Shown here piece after piece: positions 32,913 to 42,131 of a stretch of 64,000 bases of DNA (the first letter of the stretch is position 1; each line of letters starts with the position of its first letter). The notes under the pieces are model-generated. The model saw only the letters and a program-made list of their open reading frames with translations, did no database searches and was not told where the DNA came from. The translations under genes were made by a program, and so were the position numbers. Source of the DNA: Bacillota bacterium (GTDB lineage: Bacteria > Bacillota > Clostridia > Lachnospirales > Lachnospiraceae); the NCBI GenBank assembly GCA_023437715.1, contig JAEZFK010000042.1, positions 1-64,000 of the forward strand, read 5' to 3'.

Positions 32913-34663
32913 GAAAATTATATCCATATATAAAGCCATACTTAAAATTCTTTATAGCCGCTATTCTCCTTACCATAGGATACTCCTGCTTCCTGTCAGC
33001 GGCGCCAATGGTGGAAGGGTTAATTACAACAAGACTGAAAGATGATATTGTAAATATCGCCAATAAGGTTCCCGGGGCCTCCATCAGCTTTTCCTATGTT
33101 ATTAAAATCTTAAAGCTGCTGCTTGCTATTTATATAGGTAACATATTAAGTAACTTTGGTTCTCAATATTTTTTGACAAACGGCATACAAAACACAATGC
33201 GTGATTTAAGAAATGATGTACAGAAAAAGATTGGAAAGCTGCCCATCAGCTATTTTGATAAACGTACAGTGGGAGATATGCTCAGTATCATCTCAAATGA
33301 TATTGATACTATGTCAAATGCGCTGCAGCAGAGTTTATCAAGGATATTGAGCGCTTTCTTATCCGTTATTCTGGCAACAGTACTGATGTTTTATATTAAT
33401 CCGGTTATGGGTGCGGTTGCAGTTTTGCTGATACCGGGAAGCGCCCTGGTGATGAAATTTATTATGAAGCGCTCTTCCGTTATGTTTAAAAAACAGCAGG
33501 CGGCACTTGGCGACTTAAATGGTTACATTCAGGAAAGATACACCGGCTTAACCGAAATCAAACTATACGGAAAGCAGGAAGATTCTATAGAACAGTTTAA
33601 GGAGATTAATAATAATCTCTGTGAAAACGGATTTAAGGCGCAGTTTATATCCGGGCTTATGTCACCCCTGATTTCATTTCTTACTTATATAGCGATTGTG
33701 GCCGTTTGCATATTAGGTGCCACCTTTGCAATTACAGGCGCCATAACGGTTGGGCAGCTTCAGGCGTTTATCCGGTATATGTGGCAGCTAAATGAGCCGC
33801 TGGAGCAGGTCTCCCAATTGTCGGCTTCCATTCAGTCTGCCATGGCGGCAGCGGGAAGAGTGTTTGAATTTCTTTCTGAGACAGAAGAAGTACCGGAAGC
33901 CTCCAATCCGGTAAGGATAGACAGCCTGAAAGGGAATGTTACCTTTGAAGACGTATCGTTTGGTTACAGCAAAGATAAAATGCTCATTGAGCATCTGAAT
34001 ATCAATGTGAAAAGCGGTCAGATGGTAGCAATTGTGGGTCCCACCGGAGCCGGAAAGACCACCCTTATCAACCTTTTAATGCGTTTTTATGACGTAAATG
34101 AAGGCGCAATCAAGGTTGACGGTTTAAAAATTAAGGATATGAAACGGGATGATCTTCGTTCCATCTTTGGTATGGTGTTACAGGATACATGGCTGTTTAA
34201 CGGAACCATTGCCGATAATATAAAATACGGGAAAGAGGATGCAACCCAGCAGGAGATTGAAAATGCTGCAAAAACAGCAAATGTAAATCATTTTATCAAG
34301 ACCCAGCCGGATGGCTACAATATGATATTAAATGAAGAATCCTCAAACGTATCGGTCGGTGAGAAGCAGCTTTTGACAATAGCCAGAGCGTTCCTGGCGG
34401 ACCCGGCTATTTTAATCCTTGACGAGGCCACAAGTTCCATCGATACCAGACTTGAGTTAATGCTTCAGACAGCTATGAAAAATATCATGAAGGGCAGAAC
34501 AAGCTTTGTTATTGCACACCGCCTTTCAACCATCAGAAACGCGGATTTAATCCTTGTTATGAATAACGGAGCGATTATTGAACAGGGGACCCATGATGAA
34601 TTAATAGCAAAGAAAGGCTTTTATGAAAAGCTTTATATGAGTCAGTTCCAAAATCAGGCTTAA
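32909..34663 (+). CDS. ABC exporter half-transporter 2 (type IV fold)
   Basis: 584 residues: six membrane segments, then Walker A GPTGAGKTT (near 376), Q-loop GMVLQDTWLF, signature VSVGEKQL (Gly to Val variant), Walker B ILILDEATSSID with the catalytic Glu and H-loop IAHRLST. It supplies the consensus Glu and His that its partner lacks. The start overlaps the partner's stop (ATGA). The pair resembles BmrCD/LmrCD-type multidrug exporters; drug efflux is inferred from the BmrR-like regulator. Confidence 0.9.
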   Translation: MRKLYPYIKPYLKFFIAAILLTIGYSCFLSAAPMVEGLITTRLKDDIVNIANKVPGASISFSYVIKILKLLLAIYIGNILSNFGSQYFLTNGIQNTMRDLRNDVQKKIGKLPISYFDKRTVGDMLSIISNDIDTMSNALQQSLSRILSAFLSVILATVLMFYINPVMGAVAVLLIPGSALVMKFIMKRSSVMFKKQQAALGDLNGYIQERYTGLTEIKLYGKQEDSIEQFKEINNNLCENGFKAQFISGLMSPLISFLTYIAIVAVCILGATFAITGAITVGQLQAFIRYMWQLNEPLEQVSQLSASIQSAMAAAGRVFEFLSETEEVPEASNPVRIDSLKGNVTFEDVSFGYSKDKMLIEHLNINVKSGQMVAIVGPTGAGKTTLINLLMRFYDVNEGAIKVDGLKIKDMKRDDLRSIFGMVLQDTWLFNGTIADNIKYGKEDATQQEIENAAKTANVNHFIKTQPDGYNMILNEESSNVSVGEKQLLTIARAFLADPAILILDEATSSIDTRLELMLQTAMKNIMKGRTSFVIAHRLSTIRNADLILVMNNGAIIEQGTHDELIAKKGFYEKLYMSQFQNQA

Positions 34664-34992
34664 ATATATTTTCATCCATTCATCCGGCCGCTTTCGGGCT
34701 GTCAAAAAGGTCAGAAGAACAGGCATTACGCAAATGCTTGTTCTTTTTATTTGCGCAGATTCTGAGATTGGGACTGATGAACCGGATTTCTTCTCTGATG
34801 TGTCCGGCATCTGACAAATTGTTTTGAAATTTGAGGCAAAGGGTTCCTTTAAAATGTTTAGTATTTAACAATGTATACAATATGAACAATATAGATTCTT
34901 TATGTTACTAATATTTTCACTATAATTCATTTGTGCTATCCTCGTTTTGTAGCAATTTAACTAAAAAGTATGAAGCGGGAAGGGGATTTACA
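34664..34992. other. Intergenic region with terminator and malic-enzyme control region
   Basis: The first third holds the exporter terminator (34716-34748). The AT-rich remainder contains a TATAAT (34914-34919) about 75 bases before the malic enzyme start without a good -35 box, as expected for an activator-dependent promoter. No gene is seen. Confidence 0.4.
34716..34748 (+). terminator. Terminator of the ABC exporter operon
   Basis: AGAACAGGCATT (34716-34727) pairs with AATGCTTGTTCT (34733-34744, one mismatch), followed by TTTTATTT. Confidence 0.85.
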
Positions 34993-36165
34993 ATGAATTA
35001 TTTTGAAGAGAGCTTAAAGTTACATGAACGTCATGCAGGAAAGATTGAAATTAAGTCTAAGGTTCCGGTTGTTACAAGAGAGGATTTAAGCCTTGCCTAT
35101 ACTCCGGGAGTAGCGGAGCCGTGCCGTAAAATTCATGGGAATGAAGAGGATGTATATAAGTATACCTCAAAAGGAAATCTGGTGGCTGTGGTTACTGACG
35201 GAACGGCAGTGCTTGGGCTTGGGGACATCGGACCGAAAGCGGGTCTTCCGGTTATGGAAGGAAAAGCAATTTTGTTTAAGGAATTTGCGGATGTAGATGC
35301 AGTTCCGATCTGCCTTGATACAAAAAATACGGATGAAATTGTGAAAGCAGTTAAATGGATCGCACCGGGATTTGGAGGTATCAATCTGGAGGATATTTCA
35401 GCGCCAAGGTGCTTTGCGGTTGAAGAACGGTTAAAAAAGGAGCTTGATATTCCCGTATTCCATGATGATCAGCATGGAACTGCCATCGTTGTACTGGCAG
35501 GAATTATCAATGCCTTAAAGGTAGTGGGCAAAGATATCAGGGAAATTAAAGTAGTGGTGAATGGTGCGGGAGCAGCAGGAACTGCCATTGCAAAGCTTTT
35601 GCTTGCCTGCGGCGTTACGAAACTGATTGTATGTGATAAGGTGGGCATTCTGTATCAGGGAATAGACGGCGTTGATTATGCCAAGCAGGAGCTGGCGAAA
35701 ATAACAAATCCGGATCAGTTAAAGGGAGATTTAAGCCATGCCTTAAAGGGCGCGGATGTTTTTGTCGGAGTATCTGCTCCTGATATTGTAAGCAGGGAGA
35801 TGGTAAGCTCCATGAATCCGGATGCCATTCTCTTTGCCATGGCAAATCCGACACCGGAAATTATGCCGGAGGCGGCCAGGGAAGCAGGCGCCAGAGTTAT
35901 AGGGACCGGCCGTTCGGATTTTCCCAATCAGGTGAATAATGTTCTGGCTTTTCCGGGAGTTTTCAAAGGTGCATTGGAGGTAAGAGCCAGGGAAATCAAC
36001 GAGAATATGAAGCTTGCAGCGGCATATGCCATTGCTTCCATGATTTCCGATGAGGAATTAAACGCGGAATACGTAATTCCCAATGCATTGGATAAAAAGG
36101 TTTCAGAGAACGTGAAGGAAGCTGTAAAAAAAGCGGCCAGGGAGAGCGGCGCAGCCAGAATATAG
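34993..36165 (+). CDS. NAD(P)-dependent malic enzyme
   Basis: 390 residues from the ATG at 34993, which has GGAAGGGG upstream; an earlier in-frame ATG lacks a site. Motifs are AYTPGVAEPCRKI, VTDGTAVLGLGDIGPKAGLP, FHDDQHGTAIVVLAGI and the Rossmann VVNGAGAAGTAIAKLLLACG near residue 195. It decarboxylates malate to pyruvate with NAD(P)H formation. A KdgT-type permease and a CitA/CitB-type two-component system follow, so it likely serves growth on malate or a related carboxylate. Confidence 0.93.
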   Translation: MNYFEESLKLHERHAGKIEIKSKVPVVTREDLSLAYTPGVAEPCRKIHGNEEDVYKYTSKGNLVAVVTDGTAVLGLGDIGPKAGLPVMEGKAILFKEFADVDAVPICLDTKNTDEIVKAVKWIAPGFGGINLEDISAPRCFAVEERLKKELDIPVFHDDQHGTAIVVLAGIINALKVVGKDIREIKVVVNGAGAAGTAIAKLLLACGVTKLIVCDKVGILYQGIDGVDYAKQELAKITNPDQLKGDLSHALKGADVFVGVSAPDIVSREMVSSMNPDAILFAMANPTPEIMPEAAREAGARVIGTGRSDFPNQVNNVLAFPGVFKGALEVRAREINENMKLAAAYAIASMISDEELNAEYVIPNALDKKVSENVKEAVKKAARESGAARI

Positions 36166-36242
36166 AAGAAGCATCTTAAACTACCTGCAGTAATCACAAT
36201 GCAGAGTCGGAAAGGCTTGCATAAAAATAGGAGGATTGAAAT

Positions 36243-37226
36243 ATGCAGATTCCAATCAAAAAAACGCTGGATAAAATACCGGGAGGTATGATGGTGGTTC
36301 CCTTATTTTTGGGAGTTCTGGTCAACACCTTTTTTCCTCAGTTTCTGGAAATGGGAGGATTTACAACTGCCTTATTCAGTAAATCGGCGTCCACACCGAT
36401 TTTGGCATGCTTTATGTTCTTAATCGGTTCACAGATTCATTTTAAGCTTGCCCCAAAGGCAATAAAAAAGGGCGTCCTGCTGATCTCAGGCAAATTCATC
36501 GTAGGAGCGGGAATTGGCATTCTCGTCGGAAAGATCTTTGGCTCAGCCGGTGTACTTGGACTTTCTCCCTTAGCCGTTCTTGCGGCATTAACCAACTGCA
36601 ACGGAGGCCTTTATGCTTCACTTGCCTCACAGTATGGGGATGAGACGGATGTGGGGGCATATGCCCTGCTGTCAATTAAGGATGGTCCGTTCTTTACACT
36701 GGTGGCACTTGGAGCTTCCGGTCTGGCACAGGTTCCTTTTAAAGCATTAATCGCAGTGCTGATTCCCATTGTAATCGGAATGATTTTAGGAAATCTGGAT
36801 TCCGATATGAGAGCCTTTTTGGGAAGCAGCAAATTACTGTTGATTCCGTTTTTCTCTTTCCCTCTGGGAGCCGGAATGAATCTGGAAACAATCGTGAAAG
36901 CAGGAGGTCCCGGCATTTTACTCGGGATTGTGGCATCATTCACCGGAATTGGGGCTTACATACTCTTGAAGCTGTTTAAAGAAGAACCCATCATTGGCTT
37001 GGCGACTGGTTCTACGGCGGGAAATGCGGTGGCAACACCCGAGGCGGTTGCAGCGGCCGATCCGGCTCTTGCCGTGGTTGCAGCGGCAGCAACGGCACAG
37101 GTAGCCGCAGCCTGTGTGGTATCGGCAATCCTCTGCCCGTTTATTGTATCCTTTGTATTTAAAAAGCTTAGACAGAATCAGTTGAGTACGGTTAAAAATA
37201 ATAGAAGTACTGAGGCAGACGGATAA
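36243..37226 (+). CDS. KdgT-family permease (2-keto-3-deoxygluconate type)
   Basis: 327 residues with about ten membrane segments. KdgT signatures include KIPGGMMVVPLFLGVLVNTF, NCNGGLYASLASQYGD and TGSTAGNAVATPEAVAAADP. Family members carry 2-keto-3-deoxygluconate with protons. Here the neighbours are malic enzyme and a dicarboxylate/citrate-type sensor, not pectin or hexuronate genes, so the cargo may be a C4 or other 2-hydroxy/keto acid. AGGAGG precedes the ATG. Confidence 0.85.
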   Translation: MQIPIKKTLDKIPGGMMVVPLFLGVLVNTFFPQFLEMGGFTTALFSKSASTPILACFMFLIGSQIHFKLAPKAIKKGVLLISGKFIVGAGIGILVGKIFGSAGVLGLSPLAVLAALTNCNGGLYASLASQYGDETDVGAYALLSIKDGPFFTLVALGASGLAQVPFKALIAVLIPIVIGMILGNLDSDMRAFLGSSKLLLIPFFSFPLGAGMNLETIVKAGGPGILLGIVASFTGIGAYILLKLFKEEPIIGLATGSTAGNAVATPEAVAAADPALAVVAAAATAQVAAACVVSAILCPFIVSFVFKKLRQNQLSTVKNNRSTEADG

Positions 37227-37259
37227 AAACAATTCAGGAAGCCATTAACGAATACGACG

Positions 37260-37316
37260 CTCCCATGGAGGCAGACTTTGAATAAAACATGTTTGCATTC
37301 CGTGGGAGTATTCTTT
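37260..37316 (+). terminator. Terminator after the KdgT-type gene
   Basis: CTCCCATGG (37260-37268) pairs with CCGTGGGAG (37300-37308, one wobble pair), followed by TATTCTTTT. Confidence 0.7.
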
Positions 37317-37389
37317 TATACAAAAGAAAGGGCGTTGTGATCCCCCGGATTATTTGGTAAAATAAAAGGAAAAGGATTAACTGTTTGCT

Positions 37390-38988
37390 ATGGGTAGAAA
37401 AAAACCGTTGAAGCTGCGGACAATGCTGATTCTATTAGTCATTGCAGTTGTTTTTGTTTCAATTACCATCATTATTTCTTTTGTTGCATCATGGATGACC
37501 AGAAATATCGAAAAGGAAGCAAAGACCAATGTCATGAACGTGGCGGAGCTTGTTGCCCATTCCGATGAGGTGATTGATGCACTGGAAAAAAAGGATACTC
37601 AGGTGATTGCATCTTATATTGATATGCAGCTTAAAAATCTGGAGCTTATAGATTATATTATAGTGGCGGATAACCGGGGCATCCGGTATTCCCATCCAAA
37701 TCCTGAAATGATCGGAAAAGCATTTGAGGGGGGAGATGAGTACCGTGTGGTTCATCTGGGAGAGACTTATGTATCTGAAGCAACGGGAACCCTGGGAAAA
37801 GCTCTGCGGGCCTTTGCGCCGGTATATAATAAAAATAATCAGGAGATCGGTTTTGTATCTGTGGGAACACTGATTGCGCGGATTGAAAAGGCGAAGCAAA
37901 TGGCTGTTTTTTATATTGTCTTAATCGGCCTCGGAGGACTGTCGGCAGGAAGCGCGGGGGCTTTTCTGCTGGCCAACAATATCAAGAAGATGCTGCTGGG
38001 ACTGGAACCGGATGAGATTGCAAAGCTTTATCATGAGAAAATGGGAATGCTGGATGCCATTCATGAAGGTCTGGTAGCCATTGACCGGGAAGGACGGATC
38101 ACATTGATGAACGATTCGGCCTTAGAGATTCTTGGCTTCAATAAGGATGAAATGAAGTATCAGGTAATTGGACGAAATATAGAAGAGATAATCCCCAATA
38201 CCGGTATGACAAACATATTAAGTACGAAAAAGGCTGAATTCGATGATGAACAGAGGCTTCATGATACTCCTATTGTTACCAACCGCATTCCCATCATGAA
38301 CCGGGGACAGGTGATCGGGGTTATAGCCAGCTTCCGGGATAAAACCGAGGTAACAAAGCTGGCGGAAGAGCTGACAGGAGTAAAAAAGCTGACCTGGTCC
38401 TTACGGGCACAGAACCATGAATTTATGAATAAGCTTCATACCATTGCCGGACTCATACAGCTGGAGGAATATGAAGAAGCCCTGCAGTTTATATCCGATG
38501 TTGCCAGGATAAGAACGGAAATAAGTCACATTCTCACGGATCATATCAAGGATTCAGCCGTGTCCGCTCTGCTCTTGTCCAAGTATAATAAAGCGGAAGA
38601 GTGCAGAATAAAGCTAACCATTGATGAGAGTTCCAGACTGAATAAACTGCCTCAGGGCATGAGTTCCCAGGATCTGGGTTCTGTCATGGGAAATCTAATT
38701 GAAAATTCACTGGATGCGGTAAAAAATGACGGGACAGGCCGGATAGATATCAGGATTGTCGAGGAGAACCATTTCCTAACGATTCGGGTAAAGGATAATG
38801 GAGAAGGAATCATTCCGGAGCTTCGGGAAAAGATATTTGAACAGGGCTTTTCCACCAAGGAAGGGCAGCGGGGATGGGGATTATTCATTGTGAAAAAGAT
38901 TATTGAGGAATGCGGGGGATCAATTCGTTTAACGTCGGAAGAAGGAGTGGAATGGGATATTACAATTCCAATGGAAAGGGGGGAATGA
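37390..38988 (+). CDS. CitA/DcuS-type sensor histidine kinase
   Basis: 532 residues. A membrane helix at about 12-34 is followed by an extracytoplasmic PAS-like (sCACHE) domain with YIIVADNRGIRYSHPNPEMI, TYVSEATGTLGKALRAFAPV, and a second helix near 175-195. A cytoplasmic PAS domain (VAIDREGRITLMNDSALEIL), a SpoOB-type dimerisation domain with the phosphoacceptor in LRAQNHEFMNKLHTIAGLIQ and an HATPase (NLIENSLDA, VKDNGEGI, GWGLFIVKKI) follow. It senses carboxylates such as citrate, malate or fumarate and signals to the next gene product. It probably controls the malic enzyme/permease genes. Confidence 0.9.
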   Translation: MGRKKPLKLRTMLILLVIAVVFVSITIIISFVASWMTRNIEKEAKTNVMNVAELVAHSDEVIDALEKKDTQVIASYIDMQLKNLELIDYIIVADNRGIRYSHPNPEMIGKAFEGGDEYRVVHLGETYVSEATGTLGKALRAFAPVYNKNNQEIGFVSVGTLIARIEKAKQMAVFYIVLIGLGGLSAGSAGAFLLANNIKKMLLGLEPDEIAKLYHEKMGMLDAIHEGLVAIDREGRITLMNDSALEILGFNKDEMKYQVIGRNIEEIIPNTGMTNILSTKKAEFDDEQRLHDTPIVTNRIPIMNRGQVIGVIASFRDKTEVTKLAEELTGVKKLTWSLRAQNHEFMNKLHTIAGLIQLEEYEEALQFISDVARIRTEISHILTDHIKDSAVSALLLSKYNKAEECRIKLTIDESSRLNKLPQGMSSQDLGSVMGNLIENSLDAVKNDGTGRIDIRIVEENHFLTIRVKDNGEGIIPELREKIFEQGFSTKEGQRGWGLFIVKKIIEECGGSIRLTSEEGVEWDITIPMERGE

Positions 38989-38989
38989 C

Positions 38990-39664
38990 TTGATTGGAGT
39001 TATGATTGTGGAAGATGATCCAATGGTTCTGGAAATCAATTCGAAGTTTTTAAAAAGAGTGGAGGGATTTTCCTTATATAAAGCGGTATCGAATCTGGAG
39101 GAAGCAAAAAAGGCAATGCTTTCCAAAAAGCCGGATTTGATTCTGCTTGATGTGTATCTTCCCAATGAAAATGGAATGAATTTTTTGAAATGGATCCGAA
39201 GTCAGGGGCTTGATGCAGATATCATTTTAATTACGGCAGATAAATCCATTGAACGAATACAGGAAGCGTTTCGTTATGGGGTGGTAGATTATCTCATTAA
39301 GCCTTTTCGTTTTGAGCGCTTTAAGGAGGCTTTATTACAGTTTAAGGACAGGTATGACAGCTTTAAAAACAGCGAAGTGATTGAGCAGAAAGATCTGGAC
39401 CGGTATTTCTCAGGCCAGACTGCCGCCCAGAACGAGGCGGATTTTACCAAGGGCTTTAATAAATATACCTATCAGGCCATATGGGAAAAAATAGAGCAGG
39501 GCGGGGAAGAGTATTATACTGCGGAAAATCTTGGGGAAATGCTTCAGATAGCGAGAGTTACCGTAAGAAGATATCTGGAACTTATGGAAAAAGAAGAAAA
39601 GATATATAAGCTGGTTGAATATGGAAAAGTGGGAAGACCGCAGCACAAATATAGAAAGCTGTAA
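38990..39664 (+). CDS. CitB/DcuR-type response regulator
   Basis: 224 residues. The receiver domain has VMIVEDDPMVLEI, the phosphoacceptor Asp in DLILLDVYLPNENG and the Lys in DYLIKPFRFERF. The C-terminal DNA-binding helix-turn-helix is GEMLQIARVTVRRYLELMEK with GRPQHKYR at the end. A TTG start at 38990 is chosen because AAAGGGGGG lies five bases upstream. It lies one base after the kinase gene stop. Confidence 0.9.
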   Translation: MIGVMIVEDDPMVLEINSKFLKRVEGFSLYKAVSNLEEAKKAMLSKKPDLILLDVYLPNENGMNFLKWIRSQGLDADIILITADKSIERIQEAFRYGVVDYLIKPFRFERFKEALLQFKDRYDSFKNSEVIEQKDLDRYFSGQTAAQNEADFTKGFNKYTYQAIWEKIEQGGEEYYTAENLGEMLQIARVTVRRYLELMEKEEKIYKLVEYGKVGRPQHKYRKL

Positions 39665-39828
39665 GGAACAGGCCCTGATTCAGATTTAAGGGATATACAG
39701 GAAGCCGGCTTGCAATTAACCGCAAATAGGTATACAGTGAATTCGCTGGTAACGCAATGGGTATACGGGGTTACGATAAGTATAATATAAAATGACGGAA
39801 TGGGTAATTCCATAGAAGGGGTACGGGA

Positions 39829-40572
39829 ATGTTTCGTGTGGAACAGGTTAAGGCGCTTAATGATTTGGAATTGGAAGTATATCATTATGTGATGAAAAAC
39901 TATGATAAGGTAAAGTACATGAGAATCAGGGAGCTGGCCCAGGAAGCCCATGTATCCACTTCCACGGTGCTGCGTTTTTGCAGAAAAATGGACTGCAACG
40001 GCTATGCCGAGTTTAAGATAAAGTTAAAGCAGCATTTTGACGGGGGAAAAGAGCTGCACGTGACGGATGATGTAACGGAGGTCATTGACTTTTTAAAGAA
40101 AACTTCTTCGGAAGAGTTTGAGAAAAAGCTGGAAATGCTGACGGAGGTTATTGTCCGCGCAAACCGCGTAATTTTCGTGGGCAGCGGCATGTCCGGAATT
40201 GTGGCAAAATATGGGGCGAGGTATTTTTCCAGCATGGGAAAGTTTTGCCTTTATATTGACGAGCCTCATTATCCCACGGAAAGCAAGTTTTTTGAAAATG
40301 CACTGGTCATTGTATTTTCCGTTTCCGGCGAGTCTCACGATACCATCGGCCATGTGATCCGTTTTAAGGAGCAGAATTGCCAGATTTTCAGTGTGACCAA
40401 TTCGGAAAATTGCACGGTGGCCAAGCTATCGGACTATAACATCGCTTATTATGTGACCTATATGCGGTTAAAGACTTATGATATCACCACTCAGATTCCT
40501 GCCATGAGCATTGTGGAACGGCTGGGTAAGAAGCTGTACCAGTATACTTCCGAAAAAACGGATAATACTTAA
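39829..40572 (+). CDS. RpiR/MurR-family regulator of the beta-glucoside PTS
   Basis: 247 residues. The N-terminal helix-turn-helix is MRIRELAQEAHVSTSTVLRF and the C-terminal SIS domain contains RVIFVGSGMSGIVAKYGARY and VFSVSGESHDTIGHV, which bind sugar phosphates. It is followed by a terminator and then a PTS EIIBC and 6-phospho-beta-glucosidase, so it most likely controls their promoter in response to a phosphorylated sugar. Confidence 0.88.
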   Translation: MFRVEQVKALNDLELEVYHYVMKNYDKVKYMRIRELAQEAHVSTSTVLRFCRKMDCNGYAEFKIKLKQHFDGGKELHVTDDVTEVIDFLKKTSSEEFEKKLEMLTEVIVRANRVIFVGSGMSGIVAKYGARYFSSMGKFCLYIDEPHYPTESKFFENALVIVFSVSGESHDTIGHVIRFKEQNCQIFSVTNSENCTVAKLSDYNIAYYVTYMRLKTYDITTQIPAMSIVERLGKKLYQYTSEKTDNT

Positions 40573-40591
40573 AACATACTGTTACGTGAAA

Positions 40592-40627
40592 AAAACAAGT
40601 GAGAAACAGCGTCACTTGTTTTTTTAC
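40592..40627 (+). terminator. Terminator after the RpiR gene
   Basis: AAAACAAGTGA (40592-40602) pairs with TCACTTGTTTT (40612-40622), followed by further T. Confidence 0.88.
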
Positions 40628-40639
40628 GCCCTGGAATTG

Positions 40640-40668
40640 CTGACAAAAAACTTGATAAACAGTATAAT
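40640..40668 (+). promoter_or_regulatory. Promoter of the PTS/6-phospho-beta-glucosidase operon
   Basis: CTGACA (40640-40645), 17-bp spacer, TATAAT (40663-40668), 55 bases before the EIIBC start. Confidence 0.65.
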
Positions 40669-40723
40669 CACAATCAGCAAAAAACTATACAAATTCATCA
40701 AATTGCAAGAGAGGAAGGAAAAG

Positions 40724-42130
40724 ATGGCAAGAGATTATACAGTTGTAGCAAAAGCGATTGTGGAAAATATCGGGGGAGTCGATAATATTTCCAGTCTTAC
40801 CCATTGTATGACACGTTTAAGATTTGTCTTAAAGGATGAGAGCAAGGCAAATGAAGCGGCGGTCAAGGCCATTGACGGCGTTATGGGAGTTGTAAAGCAG
40901 GGAGGTCAATACCAGATTATTATTGGGAACCATGTAGGAACTGCTTATCAGGAAATTTTAAAATTAGGAGATTTCGGAGAGCAGAGCAAGGTTGCAAGGG
41001 GAGAGAAGAAAGAGCCTTTAACCTTGAAGAAAATCGGTAATAACATTTTGGATGCTGTTGTGGGAACCATGTCCCCGTTAATTCCGGCAATTATCGGCGG
41101 TTCTATGGTAAAGCTGGTGGTTATGCTGCTGGCTATGGCAAATATACTGCCGGCAGACAGTGACACCTATAAGATTATTAACTCAATTGGCGACGGCGCT
41201 TTTTATTTCCTGCCTGTGATGGTAGCGGCTTCTGCTTCCAAGAAGTTTAAAACGAATATGTACCTTGCCATTGCCATTGCGGGAACTTTGATTCATCCTG
41301 ATTTCCGCGCTTTAATGGAGGCCGTAACGGTAGGGCAGACAGCGGCCCATTTCCTGGGAGTCCCCATAGCGTCCGTAAAATATACTTATACAGTAATTCC
41401 TGCAATCTGTATGACCTGGATTTTATCCTATATTGAACGGGGCGTTGACAGAATTACACCGGCAGTGACGAAAAACTTCTTAAAGCCCATGCTGATTTTA
41501 TTAATTGCGGCTCCTATTGCAATTTTAATCATTGGACCTGCAGGAATTTTAATTGGTACATCAATTTCTAAATTTGTATTCTTTGTACAGACAAAGCTTG
41601 GTTTCCTGGCAGTTGGTATTATGGGCGCAATCTGGCCGCTGCTGGTTATTACAGGGATGCACAGAGTATTTACTCCCACGATTTTGCAGACTATTTCCGA
41701 TACCGGAATGGAAGGAACCGTTATGCCGTCAGAAATAGGCGCCAACCTTTCCCTGGGAGGAGTTTCATTGGCCGTAGCCTTAAAGACCAAAAACAGGGAG
41801 CTTCGCCAGACTGCTCTTGCGGCAGCTTCTTCCGCCCTGATTGCGGGAACTACGGAACCGGCTCTTTACGGCGTTGCGGTCCGCTTAAAACGTCCTTTGA
41901 TCGCTTCCTTGATTACAGGCTTTGTCTGCGGCTGTTTAGCAGGAATCGGAGGGCTTGCAAGCCGTTCCATGGTTTCCCCCAGTGTTTTAACGGGACTGCA
42001 GTTTATTGATCCGGAGCATCCGGGAACCAGCATTGCGTGGATTGCAGGTATTACGATTTTATCCATTGTATTGTCGTTTATCCTGACCTTGGTCATTGGT
42101 TTTGACGATATTCCGGAAGAGGAGGAATAA
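40724..42130 (+). CDS. PTS beta-glucoside-type EIIBC permease
   Basis: 468 residues from the ATG at 40724 (GAGGAAGG upstream). The IIB domain at 1-85 has the phosphorylated Cys in LTHCMTRLRFVLKD and GVMGVVKQGGQYQIIIG. The IIC domain has about ten membrane segments and the substrate motif GTTEPALYGVAVRLKRP near residue 390. No IIA domain is fused, so a shared glucose-type EIIA must supply phosphate. It imports and phosphorylates a beta-glucoside, which the next gene product cleaves. Confidence 0.92.
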   Translation: MARDYTVVAKAIVENIGGVDNISSLTHCMTRLRFVLKDESKANEAAVKAIDGVMGVVKQGGQYQIIIGNHVGTAYQEILKLGDFGEQSKVARGEKKEPLTLKKIGNNILDAVVGTMSPLIPAIIGGSMVKLVVMLLAMANILPADSDTYKIINSIGDGAFYFLPVMVAASASKKFKTNMYLAIAIAGTLIHPDFRALMEAVTVGQTAAHFLGVPIASVKYTYTVIPAICMTWILSYIERGVDRITPAVTKNFLKPMLILLIAAPIAILIIGPAGILIGTSISKFVFFVQTKLGFLAVGIMGAIWPLLVITGMHRVFTPTILQTISDTGMEGTVMPSEIGANLSLGGVSLAVALKTKNRELRQTALAAASSALIAGTTEPALYGVAVRLKRPLIASLITGFVCGCLAGIGGLASRSMVSPSVLTGLQFIDPEHPGTSIAWIAGITILSIVLSFILTLVIGFDDIPEEEE

Positions 42131-42131
42131 A

